The translations under genes were made by a program, and so were the position numbers. The notes beneath the pieces were generated by a model that was not told where the DNA came from, did no database searches, and was given only the letters and a program-made list of their open reading frames with translations. Positions 17,188-26,413 of a stretch of 64,000 nt of DNA are shown in pieces. The stretch is from Brevibacillus massiliensis (GTDB lineage Bacteria; Bacillota; Bacilli; Brevibacillales; Brevibacillaceae). Each line of letters starts with the position of its first letter. Within the stretch, counting starts at the first letter, position 1. The stretch lies in NCBI RefSeq assembly GCF_000311785.1, contig NZ_HE978543.1:18162-82161 (forward strand), in the 5' to 3' direction.

Positions 17188-18594
17188 TTACAGGTTCTTC
17201 TCGATCGGAGAGATCTGCCCTTTTTTCCTGCCGAACTTCACGTAGTAATACAGGTAACACAGCGCCATAAAGCCAAAACCGTAGTAAAGCGAGCTGCGCT
17301 GGGTCGGGTCGATGGCGAGGAAGGCGAACATAAAGAGGCAGATCGCCATACACAGAATCGGCACCAGCGGGAAGAGCGGAACGGCATAGGGCAAATCCGC
17401 GGCATTGCCGCCATCCCGGACAAACTTCCTGCGGAATCGATACTGAGCCAACGCGATGACAAACCAGGTGATGGTGCCCGACATCCCGCTGACGGAGATG
17501 AGGATGACGAACAGCGTGTCGGCGGCGACAATACTGGTCAGCAGCGAGAGCAGCGCAAAAATCAGCGTAATGATCAAGGAGTAAAGCGGAACGCCGCGAG
17601 AGCTCAATTTGCTCAGAATTTTGGGAGCCATGCCGGATTCGGACAGCGACCAAAGAATCCGGGTGCTGGCGTAAAGCCCGGAATTTCCTACGGAGAGAAT
17701 CGCCGTCAAGATGACAAAGTTCATAATATCTGCGGCGTAAGGAATTCCTACCATGTCAAAGACGGTGACAAACGGACTTTCCAGCAAACCTGCTTCCTTG
17801 TAGGGAACAATCGCAGATAAAACAATGATGGCAAGCACGTAGAACAGCAGGACGCGAAAGACGATATTGCGAATCGCTCTCGGAATGTTCTTCTGCGGGT
17901 TCTCTGTCTCGCCCGCGGCCACTCCCATGATTTCCGAACCTTGAAAAGCGTAAACCACTGTCATCATCGTGACAAAGACGGCGGAAAACCCATTTGGGAA
18001 CAGGCCGTCTCCGGCAAAATTGGAAAAGAAGGGAGCCGGCTTTCCTCCAAGGCTGACCAGGTCAAAAATCGCCGCTCCTCCGACAAGGATAAACAAGATG
18101 ACGGCAAATACTTTGATCCCGGCAAACCAGTACTCTGTCTCCGCAAAACCGCGCGCTGAAAGCGCATTCAAAGAAAACAGCAAGACGACGAAGATGCAGC
18201 ACCAAATCCAGATGGGCGTGTCGGGGAACCACCTTTGCATGAGAATCCCCGATGCGGTAAACTCCAAGCCAACCGTCGAGGCCCAGCTCATCCAGTACAC
18301 CCAGCCAATCATAAATCCGGTTCCCGGTCCGATGAACTTGGCGGCATGCGCCTGAAATGAACCCGACACCGGCATGATGACGGACAATTCACCGAGACAT
18401 ACCATCACCAGGTACATCAACAGACCTCCGACCAGATAGGCGAGAACTGCCCCGCCCGGACCCGCTTCGCCAATCGTGAAGCCTGCCCCCATAAACAGGC
18501 CGGTCCCAATCACTCCGCCCAATGACAACATAAACAAGTGGCGGCTCTTCATCGACCGCTTTAATTCGGTCCCCAATTCCTGCTCTGTAATCAT
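17188..18594 (-). CDS. Amino-acid permease (APC superfamily, AAT/LysP type)
   Basis: 468 residues with about 12 hydrophobic segments. The N-terminus LKRSMKSRHLFMLSLGGVIG followed by TGLFMGAG is the classic AAT-family start; GSFQAHAAKFIGPGTGFMIG and GWVYWMSW mark TM3-4. These proton-driven permeases take up lysine, aromatic or other amino acids. Lysine is my guess from the neighbouring lysine-6-dehydrogenase-like genes. ATG at 18594 follows AGGTGG by 5 nt. It is transcribed away from the CdaR-like regulator, and a copy of the 23-bp island motif lies in the shared intergenic region. Confidence 0.88.
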   Translation of the reverse strand: MITEQELGTELKRSMKSRHLFMLSLGGVIGTGLFMGAGFTIGEAGPGGAVLAYLVGGLLMYLVMVCLGELSVIMPVSGSFQAHAAKFIGPGTGFMIGWVYWMSWASTVGLEFTASGILMQRWFPDTPIWIWCCIFVVLLFSLNALSARGFAETEYWFAGIKVFAVILFILVGGAAIFDLVSLGGKPAPFFSNFAGDGLFPNGFSAVFVTMMTVVYAFQGSEIMGVAAGETENPQKNIPRAIRNIVFRVLLFYVLAIIVLSAIVPYKEAGLLESPFVTVFDMVGIPYAADIMNFVILTAILSVGNSGLYASTRILWSLSESGMAPKILSKLSSRGVPLYSLIITLIFALLSLLTSIVAADTLFVILISVSGMSGTITWFVIALAQYRFRRKFVRDGGNAADLPYAVPLFPLVPILCMAICLFMFAFLAIDPTQRSSLYYGFGFMALCYLYYYVKFGRKKGQISPIEKNL

Positions 18595-18791
18595 TCTATC
18601 CACCTACTTTCCCTGCTTGATGCGTCCCCATTTTCAGTCAATAGAGGGACCGTTTCCCGTTCGCGGCACTACCTTTTTCATGCAGTTGATGCCATTCCCC
18701 CCCTCTCCCATCAGATGGATTGATTTTTTGGGACAGATTCCTCATAATTATGAGTACGATTTGATTGTATAGTGGGAATTGCGCGAAAACA

Positions 18792-18814
18792 TATGTCTAT
18801 ATTCAACAAAAATT
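18792..18814 (-). promoter_or_regulatory. 23-bp island motif, copy 1
   Basis: Plus-strand form TATG-N6-TTCAACAAAAAT, between the permease (minus) and the CdaR-like regulator (plus). The same 23-bp arrangement recurs at 21431, 27367, 30049 and 32985. Confidence 0.6.
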
Positions 18815-18893
18815 CGGAATAATCTTTCGGTGATTTTGTTCTGTTTAACCAGTCTGTTTTCACGTACATCATGGACCTGGAGGGAGATCCGTC

Positions 18894-20087
18894 ATGAAAA
18901 TTCTCGATCACATTGCACAGGAAATAGCCGAAAAAACCACAGCGATCCTGGGATACCCGATCAGCATTACCGACAAGGAAGGGTATATCATCGGCTCCAC
19001 TGACCGAAGCCGCTTGGGGATTTTTCACAGACCTTCTCTCGAAGTGCTGCATAAAAACAGCATGGTCAATTGCGAAATGGAAGAGGAAAACAAAATTCTG
19101 CCCGGTGTATCTGTTCCGCTCATGTTCAACAACAAGGCAATCGGGGTGCTCGGGATCGTCGGCGAGCCGTCCGAAGTGGAAACGTATGTACAGCTGGTCA
19201 AAAGCCAGGTAGAGATGATGTGCCAGGAGGCCTTCCGCAAAGAAATGCTGGATCTGGAATCGAAAATGATCGAGGTGTTCGTCCAGCAGATGATTTTGGA
19301 GAGCAGCAATAATCCAGAGAGGATCCTGCAGTTCGCCAAGACGCTGGGGTACAACCTCGACCTCTACCGCGCCTGCATTCTGATTGATGTCAACGTTCCT
19401 TCGATGGATCTGCTCGACCAGAAATCAAGCGAAGAGCAATACGATAAATTTTCCCTGTCGTTTTTCCAGCGCGAGGTGCTGGACTACCTCTCGCTGATTT
19501 TTCGCGAGTCGAAAGATGACATCATCTCCGCTGTCAGCATGGAACGCTTCATCGTGATCAAATCGATGAAGTCCGAGAAAGAAAGCGGCATTCTCATCTC
19601 CGGGCTGGAATCAAAATGGAACAAGCTAAACAAATTCCTTCAATCCAAGTATCAAATGTCTGCCTGGATTTCCGTGGGCAACACAAAAAAAGGCGTTGAC
19701 GGTATCGCCGAATCGTACCGCAACGCCGCAAAAGCGATGGCTGTAGGCAAAGGAACCGTCAGGGACGCCCATATCATCCACTACAACGACTGGCTCATTA
19801 CCCTGGAGCTGCTTCCCAAGGAATTGTCTCCTGACTTGCAGAAAAAGCTGATGTCCATTATCCAGCCGCTGATCGAGCAAGACAACTATGACATTTTGTC
19901 GTCAACCTTTCTGACGTACTGCAAGTACAACATGAACCTGAGTGAAACAGCCCGCAACATGTACATCCACCGCAATACGATCATCTACCGATTGGAAAAA
20001 ATCAGCGAATGCACCGGTTTGCAGACCAGCAATTTTGAGCACTGCATGCTGCTCTACATGGCCATTCGCCATTACGGAAAAAGGTGA
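18894..20087 (+). CDS. CdaR/PucR-type transcriptional regulator
   Basis: 397 residues. The N-terminal putative sugar-diacid recognition domain (LDHIAQEIAEKTTAILGYPI through about residue 135) senses a small ligand. A GGDEF-like middle region (MSAWISVGNTKKGVDGIAES) and a C-terminal PucR-type HTH (LSETARNMYIHRNTIIYRLE) follow. GGAGGG lies 8 nt before the ATG. Family members activate catabolic or permease genes. This one is the only regulator in the 17-33 kb island and is a natural candidate to bind the 23-bp motif. It converges on the MFS gene with a 10-bp gap. Confidence 0.88.
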   Translation: MKILDHIAQEIAEKTTAILGYPISITDKEGYIIGSTDRSRLGIFHRPSLEVLHKNSMVNCEMEEENKILPGVSVPLMFNNKAIGVLGIVGEPSEVETYVQLVKSQVEMMCQEAFRKEMLDLESKMIEVFVQQMILESSNNPERILQFAKTLGYNLDLYRACILIDVNVPSMDLLDQKSSEEQYDKFSLSFFQREVLDYLSLIFRESKDDIISAVSMERFIVIKSMKSEKESGILISGLESKWNKLNKFLQSKYQMSAWISVGNTKKGVDGIAESYRNAAKAMAVGKGTVRDAHIIHYNDWLITLELLPKELSPDLQKKLMSIIQPLIEQDNYDILSSTFLTYCKYNMNLSETARNMYIHRNTIIYRLEKISECTGLQTSNFEHCMLLYMAIRHYGKR

Positions 20088-20097
20088 TCCTCTCCCT

Positions 20098-21336
20098 TTA
20101 GCTCACGCGCTCATCGACCTGCCGGTTCGAGCGCAGATGCCGGTCGTAGAGGTAGTAACAGATCGCGGAAAACAACGAAAAACCGCACATGCACAGAAAC
20201 ATCAACTGCGGCGACAAATGCTCGAACAAAATGCCGCCAAGCAGCGGCCCGAGCATTTTTCCCGTCGTCGCAGCCCCGGAGATAATCCCCTGAAATTGAC
20301 CTTCCCGCCCCGCCGGCGACATCTCGGCCACGATCACCGGAATGGCCGGCCAGACGATCATCTCGGCGACAGTCATGATCAGCATCGCCGCAATAAATCC
20401 GGCGTAACTGCCGGAAAACGCCACGATCAGGAAACTGAGGAAGAAAATCATGCTGCCGATGATGATCTGCCGTTTAAACGTCGGCGCTACCCTCTGCGTA
20501 AACCATTTGACCAGAGGCTGTCCGAGTACGATCATTCCGCCGTTTACCGTCCACAAGATACTGTAAAAAGCAAGCGGGATCCCGAGTGACTGCAGGTGAA
20601 CGGGGATCGTCGAAGCCCACTGCGAATAGGGCAGCCAATTGATCAGGAAGCCGGCGCTTAAGATCCCGAGCGAAACCACCAGCCTGCCGTCAGGGACGGT
20701 CACGCGGGTGTTCGTCCGTCCCGCCGCGGCAGCAGAGCTCCCCTCCTCGTGCGCAACGGGAACGTCCGGCAGATATTCTTGTTCGCGTACGAACGCAATC
20801 AGGATGAGAAAGACAACATAGGCGATGGCGTTGCTGAAAAATGCCCATTGAAACGAGATGGCTGCCACGAATCCGACGGCCATGGAGCCAAGTGCGATTC
20901 CCAGGTTTTGCGCGACGTAAATGACATTGATCGCCTTTCTTCCCCCCTGCGGCCACAAGACGTAGGCCATGGCATTCATCGCCGGATAGATCAGGCCGTT
21001 GCAAAATCCAAGAAAGCCCAAGAGTGAAGCGTAGACGTAAAAATCCTGGAAGCAGCCCATGGCAACCACCGCCGCAAACGAGAGCCAAATCCCTGCCACG
21101 ATCGTCTTTTTCCCATCCCAACGATCGAAGATCAACCCCCCGACGAAGTTGCCGATCAATGCCGCCGCCTGATGGCAGACCAGGACGAGGCCCGCAACCG
21201 TTAGCGTTTGGCCCAGAACCTGGGTAATGTAGATCGTCGTGACCGACCAGACAAAAGTGGTGCCCAGCAGAAACACGATGGCAGACAAGGATAAGATCTT
21301 TAGGGGAAACGGAGCCTGCTTCCAATCAGTAATCAT
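20098..21336 (-). CDS. MFS transporter (12 TM)
   Basis: 412 residues with two six-helix halves and a hydrophilic central loop rich in Ala/Glu (about residues 200-220). The MFS loop 2-3 motif is GLIFDRWDGKKTIV, and SPAGREGQFQGIISG resembles the loop 10-11 motif of drug/metabolite exporters. Substrate unknown. It could export an amino acid or a toxic catabolite in this island. A copy of the 23-bp motif lies 95 bp upstream of its start. Confidence 0.82.
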   Translation of the reverse strand: MITDWKQAPFPLKILSLSAIVFLLGTTFVWSVTTIYITQVLGQTLTVAGLVLVCHQAAALIGNFVGGLIFDRWDGKKTIVAGIWLSFAAVVAMGCFQDFYVYASLLGFLGFCNGLIYPAMNAMAYVLWPQGGRKAINVIYVAQNLGIALGSMAVGFVAAISFQWAFFSNAIAYVVFLILIAFVREQEYLPDVPVAHEEGSSAAAAGRTNTRVTVPDGRLVVSLGILSAGFLINWLPYSQWASTIPVHLQSLGIPLAFYSILWTVNGGMIVLGQPLVKWFTQRVAPTFKRQIIIGSMIFFLSFLIVAFSGSYAGFIAAMLIMTVAEMIVWPAIPVIVAEMSPAGREGQFQGIISGAATTGKMLGPLLGGILFEHLSPQLMFLCMCGFSLFSAICYYLYDRHLRSNRQVDERVS

Positions 21337-21430
21337 ATGTTAATACTTCCTTTATTTAGAATACAGCTGCAAAACCCTTCCTCAGCTTCTTCTCCTACCA
21401 CAAATGTACCTGTTCCATTTACCCCGATTG

Positions 21431-21453
21431 TATGTGAAATTTCAACAAAAATC
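21431..21453 (-). promoter_or_regulatory. 23-bp island motif, copy 2
   Basis: TATG-TGAAAT-TTCAACAAAAATC between the MFS gene (minus) and the binding-protein gene (plus). It differs from copy 3 at one position. Confidence 0.7.
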
Positions 21454-21655
21454 GATTCGTAAATTCAGCAATGTTTGTAATGTTTGTACATTTATCGACA
21501 CCCCTTTTTTCTATATCTTAATGGTGAGGAGCACTTTTTACTCAACCGGCGGGGAAATACTTGCCATCGAGTGGGACAACCCTTCTGCGGGCAAGCGGAA
21601 TACGTCCGGGCAACAACAACCTGCACAATAAACGCGATATGAGGAGGCGGAACAA

Positions 21656-22525
21656 ATGAGACGTATGGTTAAGCCGTTGTTGGTGAGTCTGGTTGCACTC
21701 TTGCTGCTGGCTGGCTGCGGAACAAAACAAGCGGCTAACACAGATCAGCCGGGCAATGGCAGTGCCAGCACCCAGGCGCTGGCGACTGAAGCGCCAAAGG
21801 AAGGTGACAAGTCGGAGGCAGGAGAAGTGCTCGCCAGAGTAAAACAAAGCGGGGTCCTGCGGGTCGGCTTTGAAGGGACCTATTCTCCCTTCAATTTTCT
21901 GAATGATCAAAATCAATTTGCCGGATTCGATGTCGATATTTCCAATGATCTGGCCAAGCGGCTGGGAGTAAAAACGGAGTTTGTCGCGACGAAGTGGGAC
22001 GGGTTGATCGGCGGTCTCAATTCGGACAAGTTCGACATCATCATCGCCCAGATGAGCATCACCGAGGAGCGGAAAAAAAGCGTCGATTTCACCGACCCCT
22101 ACGTCATCACCGGCGGAGTGCTCGCTACCCGGACAGAGACCGAAGGCATCACCAAATTGGAGGACCTGAAAGGCAAGAAGGTCGGCGTCGGTGCCGGGAC
22201 GACTTTTGAAGAAGTGGTCAGCAAAGTGGAAGGCGCGCAAATTCAGCGGTACAAAGCCATGAACGACTACGTCCAAGACCTGGCGAACAAAAGGCTGGAC
22301 GCGATCATGAACGACCAACTGGTTCTGGGCTACAACATCAAGGAGAAAAACCTTCCGATCAAAATTGTCAGCGACATCATCAACGAAGACCGGATCGGCA
22401 TGGAAATCAAGAAAGGAAATCCTGATTTTGTGGAAGCCGTCAACAAGGCCCTGGCCGAAATGAAGCAGGACGGCACGTACGAAACGATCTACAGAAAGTG
22501 GTTTGGCGTAAGCCCAAAACTCTGA
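21656..22525 (+). CDS. Polar amino-acid ABC transporter, substrate-binding lipoprotein
   Basis: 289 residues, with a lipoprotein signal peptide ending LLLLAGC (Cys 21) and a flexible Ser/Thr/Gly linker to about residue 60. The SBP_bac_3 fold has VLRVGFEGTYSPFNF, FDVDISNDLAKRLGV, IIAQMSITEERKKSVDFT and DAIMNDQLVLGY. FDVDI and the DQL/N loop bind the alpha-amino and carboxyl groups of the ligand. AGGAGG precedes the ATG. It heads an operon with the permease, ATPase and lysine-6-dehydrogenase-like gene. A close paralogue is at 26414-27289. Confidence 0.92.
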   Translation: MRRMVKPLLVSLVALLLLAGCGTKQAANTDQPGNGSASTQALATEAPKEGDKSEAGEVLARVKQSGVLRVGFEGTYSPFNFLNDQNQFAGFDVDISNDLAKRLGVKTEFVATKWDGLIGGLNSDKFDIIIAQMSITEERKKSVDFTDPYVITGGVLATRTETEGITKLEDLKGKKVGVGAGTTFEEVVSKVEGAQIQRYKAMNDYVQDLANKRLDAIMNDQLVLGYNIKEKNLPIKIVSDIINEDRIGMEIKKGNPDFVEAVNKALAEMKQDGTYETIYRKWFGVSPKL

Positions 22526-22545
22526 TTTTCAGGGGGGGGATTGAG

Positions 22546-23196
22546 ATGGCACTCGTCTTATCATCATTGCCCGTCCTTTTATGGGCTGCCCTTGTCACAC
22601 TTGCATTGGCCGTCGGCTCCATGATCATCGGTCTGGTTATCGGCGTATTCACAGCGCTCGCCCGAATCTCGAAAAACCGGGTCTTGCAAAAAACCGCCGC
22701 GTTTTACATTTCCGTAATCCGCGGCACTCCCCTGCTCGTCCAAATCTACGTCGTCTACTACGGCCTGCCGCAGGTCGGCATCGCCTTGGACCCGGTGACT
22801 TCCGGGATCATCGCGCTGAGCCTCAATGTCGGCGCCTATTTGTCTGAAAGTTTTCGCGCCGCCATCCAATCGGTCGACAAGGGCCAGATGGAAGCGGCCG
22901 CATCACTCGGGATGACGTACGGCCAGGCGATGCGCCGGATCATCATTCCGCAAAGCATTCGCACTGCCATCCCCACAATTGGAAACACTTACATCGGTCT
23001 GTTGAAAGATACCTCGCTCGTCTCGGTCATCACGGTCACCGAGCTGTTGCAAATGACTTCCTTGCTGATCGCCAAAACGTTCGAGCCGTTGACACTCTAT
23101 CTGACTGCCGGTGCCATCTACTGGGCGCTAAGCGCGCTTTTTACCGCCCTGCAGGCCCGCGTGGAAGTCAGAGTCGCCCGCCATGTGCGGCAGTAA
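22546..23196 (+). CDS. Polar amino-acid ABC transporter permease
   Basis: 216 residues with about 5 TM segments. HisM/GlnP family; EAAASLGMTYGQAMRRIIIP is the EAA loop that docks the ATPase. VIRGTPLLVQIYVVYYGLPQ is the family signature. ATG at 22546 follows GGGGGGAT, 21 bp after the lipoprotein stop. It forms the membrane channel, probably as a homodimer because no second permease gene is present. Confidence 0.92.
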   Translation: MALVLSSLPVLLWAALVTLALAVGSMIIGLVIGVFTALARISKNRVLQKTAAFYISVIRGTPLLVQIYVVYYGLPQVGIALDPVTSGIIALSLNVGAYLSESFRAAIQSVDKGQMEAAASLGMTYGQAMRRIIIPQSIRTAIPTIGNTYIGLLKDTSLVSVITVTELLQMTSLLIAKTFEPLTLYLTAGAIYWALSALFTALQARVEVRVARHVRQ

Positions 23197-23209
23197 ATGA
23201 GGGGAGCAA

Positions 23210-23959
23210 ATGGACATGATCACATTACAGGGAATTGCCAAGCGATTCGGCGACAATCACGTGCTGAAAGGCGTCAATTTGACGGTGAATAAAAGCGAAG
23301 TGGTCGTCATCATGGGGCCCAGCGGCTCCGGTAAATCCACGCTGCTGCGCTGCACCACCTACCTCGAAGAGCCAGACGAGGGCATCGTGCGAATCGGCGA
23401 TTACGAAGTGAAGGCGGGAGCGCCTACCCGCCAGCGCCAAGCCGAGATCAGGCAGCTCCGCCAGCATACCGGCTTTGTCTTTCAGCAGTTCAACCTCTTT
23501 CCGCACAAGACCGCCCTGCAGAACGTGATGGAGGGACCGGTCGTCACCAAAAAGATGCCGCTTGATCAGGCGAAGGCAATCGCCACCGAGCTGCTGACAA
23601 AGGTCGGCTTGGCCGACAAATGCGACCACTACCCCTCCCGCCTCTCCGGCGGACAGCAGCAGCGGGTCGCGATCGCCCGCGCACTGGCGATGGAACCGAT
23701 GGTGATGCTCTACGATGAGCCGACTTCCGCACTCGACCCCGAATTGGTCAGGGAGGTCCTGCAGGTCATGAAGAACCTGGCAAAAGAGGGAATGACGATG
23801 GTCGTCGTCACCCACGAAATGGGCTTTGCCCGCGATGTGGCTGACCGGGTGATCTTCATGGACGGCGGTGTCATCGTCGAAGAAGGAACAGCCGAGGAGA
23901 TCTTTCACAACCCGCAGGAAGAGCGGACACGCCGTTTTCTGGCCAATGTCCGTCACTGA
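23210..23959 (+). CDS. Polar amino-acid ABC transporter ATP-binding protein
   Basis: 249 residues, GlnQ/HisP family. Walker [11 protein letters not shown]-loop [18 protein letters not shown], signature [16 protein letters not shown], Walker [13 protein letters not shown] and H-loop [15 protein letters not shown] are all intact. It powers uptake through the permease encoded 13 bp upstream. Confidence 0.94.
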   Translation: MDMITLQGIAKRFGDNHVLKGVNLTVNKSEVVVIMGPSGSGKSTLLRCTTYLEEPDEGIVRIGDYEVKAGAPTRQRQAEIRQLRQHTGFVFQQFNLFPHKTALQNVMEGPVVTKKMPLDQAKAIATELLTKVGLADKCDHYPSRLSGGQQQRVAIARALAMEPMVMLYDEPTSALDPELVREVLQVMKNLAKEGMTMVVVTHEMGFARDVADRVIFMDGGVIVEEGTAEEIFHNPQEERTRRFLANVRH

Positions 23960-23995
23960 TCTGCCCCGTGCGAAAATAAGTCAGGAGGAATGAAC

Positions 23996-25141
23996 ATGCA
24001 TGCAGTCGTTTTGGGAACGGGAATGATCGGGAACATGGTCGTCGGGGAACTGGCGAAGAGTCCCGTGATCGATGAAGTCGTAGCCGTAGATGGATTGGCC
24101 GCCAGCCTGGACCGCTGCCTGTCCCAGGTGAAAAGCACAAAGGTAACAGGCAAGGCAGCGGCCCTGCATGATCCGAACGTCATGCTTGAAGTCTTGCAGG
24201 GGGCGGACATTGCCGTCGCCTGTCTCCCCCACTCCCTTAGTTTGCCGGCGATCGAGGCGGCCATTCAGGCAAAATGCCACCTCGTCGACTTGGTCGGCTC
24301 AAAGTACGAAGAAAAAGCCCAGCTGAACGAAGCGGCCAAGGAGGCCGGCGTGCTGATCGTTCCGGGAGCCGGCGTGGCTCCGGGGATAACCAACTTTTTG
24401 GCTGCGCGGGGAATCGAACTGCTGGATGAGGCAGATGAAGCCGTGATGATCTGCGGGGGCATCCCCCGTCATCCCCTCCCCCCGCTCTGGTACCAGGTGG
24501 TATTCCGTCTGGAGAGTGTGCTCGGACTTTACACGCGTCCGGCATTGGCCGCTGAAGGCGGCCAATTGGTCCAGCTCCCTCCTCTGTCTGGCTTGGAAGA
24601 ACTTCACTTTCCGGAGCCTGTCGGTGAATGCGAAGCAGTGATCACGGATGCCCACAGCGTTGCGTACACGTTGAAAGATAAGGTGAAGCGCCTGTATGAG
24701 AAGACGGTCCGCTATAAAGGGCATTGGGCAAAAATGGGCACATTGGCAGAACTGGGATTTTTGGACGAGACACCGGTCGAGGTAGACGGAACGCCGGTAA
24801 GCCCGCGCAAACTGGCCATGGTTCTGCTGGAGTCCAAGATGAAAGGCGGGTCCAATGAAGACGTCACCGTCGTACGGGTAACCGTCACGGGTACCAAAGG
24901 CGGAAAACCGACCAAGATGCAGTGGGACATGGTCGACCTCTACGACCGCGACCGCTCGCTTACCTCCATGGCCAAGACAACCGGCACGCCGGCTGCCATT
25001 CTCGCGGAATGGCTGGCTTCCGGAAAAGTAGCGGCACGCGGTGTGACTGCAATCGAGCAGATCATCATCGGCGACCTGTTCGATCCTTTTGTCCAGGAAC
25101 TGGACCGACGGGGCGTCCACATCAGCTTTACAGAAGAATAG
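23996..25141 (+). CDS. Saccharopine-dehydrogenase-family enzyme, lysine 6-dehydrogenase-like (copy 1)
   Basis: 381 residues. Rossmann start VVLGTGMIGNMVVGELA. The block GVAPGITNFLAARGIELLDE followed by MICGGIPRHPLPPLWYQVVF, and later KTVRYKGHWAKM, match the pattern of L-lysine 6-dehydrogenase of Geobacillus (known family, compared from memory). That enzyme oxidises the epsilon-amino group of lysine with NAD to aminoadipate semialdehyde, releasing ammonia. The ATG at 23996 is 7 nt after AGGAGG and aligns with the start of the paralogue at 25217-26386. It is the last gene of the ABC transporter operon. Related diamino acids are possible substrates. Confidence 0.8.
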   Translation: MHAVVLGTGMIGNMVVGELAKSPVIDEVVAVDGLAASLDRCLSQVKSTKVTGKAAALHDPNVMLEVLQGADIAVACLPHSLSLPAIEAAIQAKCHLVDLVGSKYEEKAQLNEAAKEAGVLIVPGAGVAPGITNFLAARGIELLDEADEAVMICGGIPRHPLPPLWYQVVFRLESVLGLYTRPALAAEGGQLVQLPPLSGLEELHFPEPVGECEAVITDAHSVAYTLKDKVKRLYEKTVRYKGHWAKMGTLAELGFLDETPVEVDGTPVSPRKLAMVLLESKMKGGSNEDVTVVRVTVTGTKGGKPTKMQWDMVDLYDRDRSLTSMAKTTGTPAAILAEWLASGKVAARGVTAIEQIIIGDLFDPFVQELDRRGVHISFTEE

Positions 25142-25158
25142 TTTGGCCTGTCATGACG

Positions 25159-25199
25159 AAGCCACACCCTGTCTCACAACGGGTGCGGCTTTGGTTTTT
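25159..25199 (+). terminator. Rho-independent terminator between the two dehydrogenase copies
   Basis: AAGCC-A-CACCC pairs with GGGTG-C-GGCTT, followed by TGGTTTTT. It lies between convergent genes. Confidence 0.85.
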
Positions 25200-25216
25200 C
25201 GTGCAGCCTCGCCGGA

Positions 25217-26386
25217 CTACAAATTTGCGCTTGCCAGGTTTTCCGTTTCCTTGAAAGAAATGTGGATGCCCTCTTTCGCCAGATCGTCGAGAAATCTGTA
25301 GAAGCGCTCGCCGGTGACGACTTCTTCCACCGCCAGGATCCCTCGTTCAGGCAGCCTTCCCTGGGCGATCCACTCAGCCAGTATCACGGCGGGAAACCCG
25401 GTCGTTCTGGCCATCGAAGTAATGTTTCTCCCGCTGTCGTACATATCGATCATTTCCCATTCCAAACGCTTGTTGTGCCCGTCTTTGACGCCGTTTACGT
25501 AGACCCGCACCACTGTGACGTCTTCCTCGGTTGCCCCGACCATTTTCGGCCGTAAGATAGCGGCTGACAGGCTTCTGGGACTGACGCGAACTCCATCCAC
25601 TTCTACAGGCGTATCGCTGAGGAATCCAAGCTCGGCCAATGTGGCGATTTTAGTCCAGTGTCCCTTGTAGCGGACCGTTTTCTCGTAAATCCGCTTTACT
25701 TTGTGCTTTAAGGTGTAGGGAACCGTCGACGCATCGGTGATCACCGCTTCACACTCGCCGATCGGCTCCGGGAAGGTCAGCTCCTCAAAGCCTGAGAACG
25801 GAGGAATATGCACCACTTCGCCATTTTCGGCAGCGAGTGAAGATTTTTGGTACATGTCGAGCAGGCCCTCCATGCTGAAAACCAATTGGTACCAGAGCGG
25901 CGGCAGCGGATGTCTGGGAATCCCGCCGCAGATCATGACGGCCTCTTCCGCTTCGTCCATCAGGTCGATCCCGCGCGAGGCCAGGATATTGACGATCCCG
26001 GGAGCCACCCCGCAGCCTGGCAGCACCAACACTCCCGCCTCCTTCGCCGCTTCGTTCAGCGCCCGTTTTTGCAGGTAATCCGTATGAACGAGGTCCACCA
26101 GATGGCAGCCTGCTGCAATCGCCGCTTTGGTCGCCTGCAAGCTCAAGAAGTGCGGCAAACATTGGATGGCGATGTCTGCATCTCGCAGCACCTCGGTCAT
26201 GGTCTGTTGATCCCCAAGCACGGCCGCCATTGCGGCTACTTTCGGGTGATTCACGTAAGCCAGGCACCTGTCCAACCTCTCCTGAGATGCGTCAACCGCG
26301 ATCACTTCATCGATCACGTGACTTTTGGCCAGCTGTGCCACCACGGTATTTCCAATCATTCCCGTTCCTAAAACGATCACTTTCAT
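25217..26386 (-). CDS. Saccharopine-dehydrogenase-family enzyme, lysine 6-dehydrogenase-like (copy 2)
   Basis: 389 residues, colinear with copy 1 (for example CHLVDLV, LNEAAKEAGVLVLPGCGVAP, GGIPRHPLPPLWYQLVFSME, EPIGECEAVITDA, EKTVRYKGHW, ITSMARTTGFPAVILAEW). The Rossmann motif is VLGTGMIGN. The two genes face each other tail to tail. Each is linked to its own binding protein, so the region is an inverted duplication that has diverged. The C-terminus carries a 10-residue extension. Substrate probably overlaps with copy 1 but may differ in chain length. Confidence 0.8.
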   Translation of the reverse strand: MKVIVLGTGMIGNTVVAQLAKSHVIDEVIAVDASQERLDRCLAYVNHPKVAAMAAVLGDQQTMTEVLRDADIAIQCLPHFLSLQATKAAIAAGCHLVDLVHTDYLQKRALNEAAKEAGVLVLPGCGVAPGIVNILASRGIDLMDEAEEAVMICGGIPRHPLPPLWYQLVFSMEGLLDMYQKSSLAAENGEVVHIPPFSGFEELTFPEPIGECEAVITDASTVPYTLKHKVKRIYEKTVRYKGHWTKIATLAELGFLSDTPVEVDGVRVSPRSLSAAILRPKMVGATEEDVTVVRVYVNGVKDGHNKRLEWEMIDMYDSGRNITSMARTTGFPAVILAEWIAQGRLPERGILAVEEVVTGERFYRFLDDLAKEGIHISFKETENLASANL

Positions 26387-26413
26387 GTTTTATACCTCCT
26401 TTTGTCAACCGAT

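Noticed and set aside
21404..21631. 75-codon frame before the first binding-protein gene, possible leader peptide
   Set aside because: No ribosome site at its start, no family, and no runs of a regulatory amino acid.
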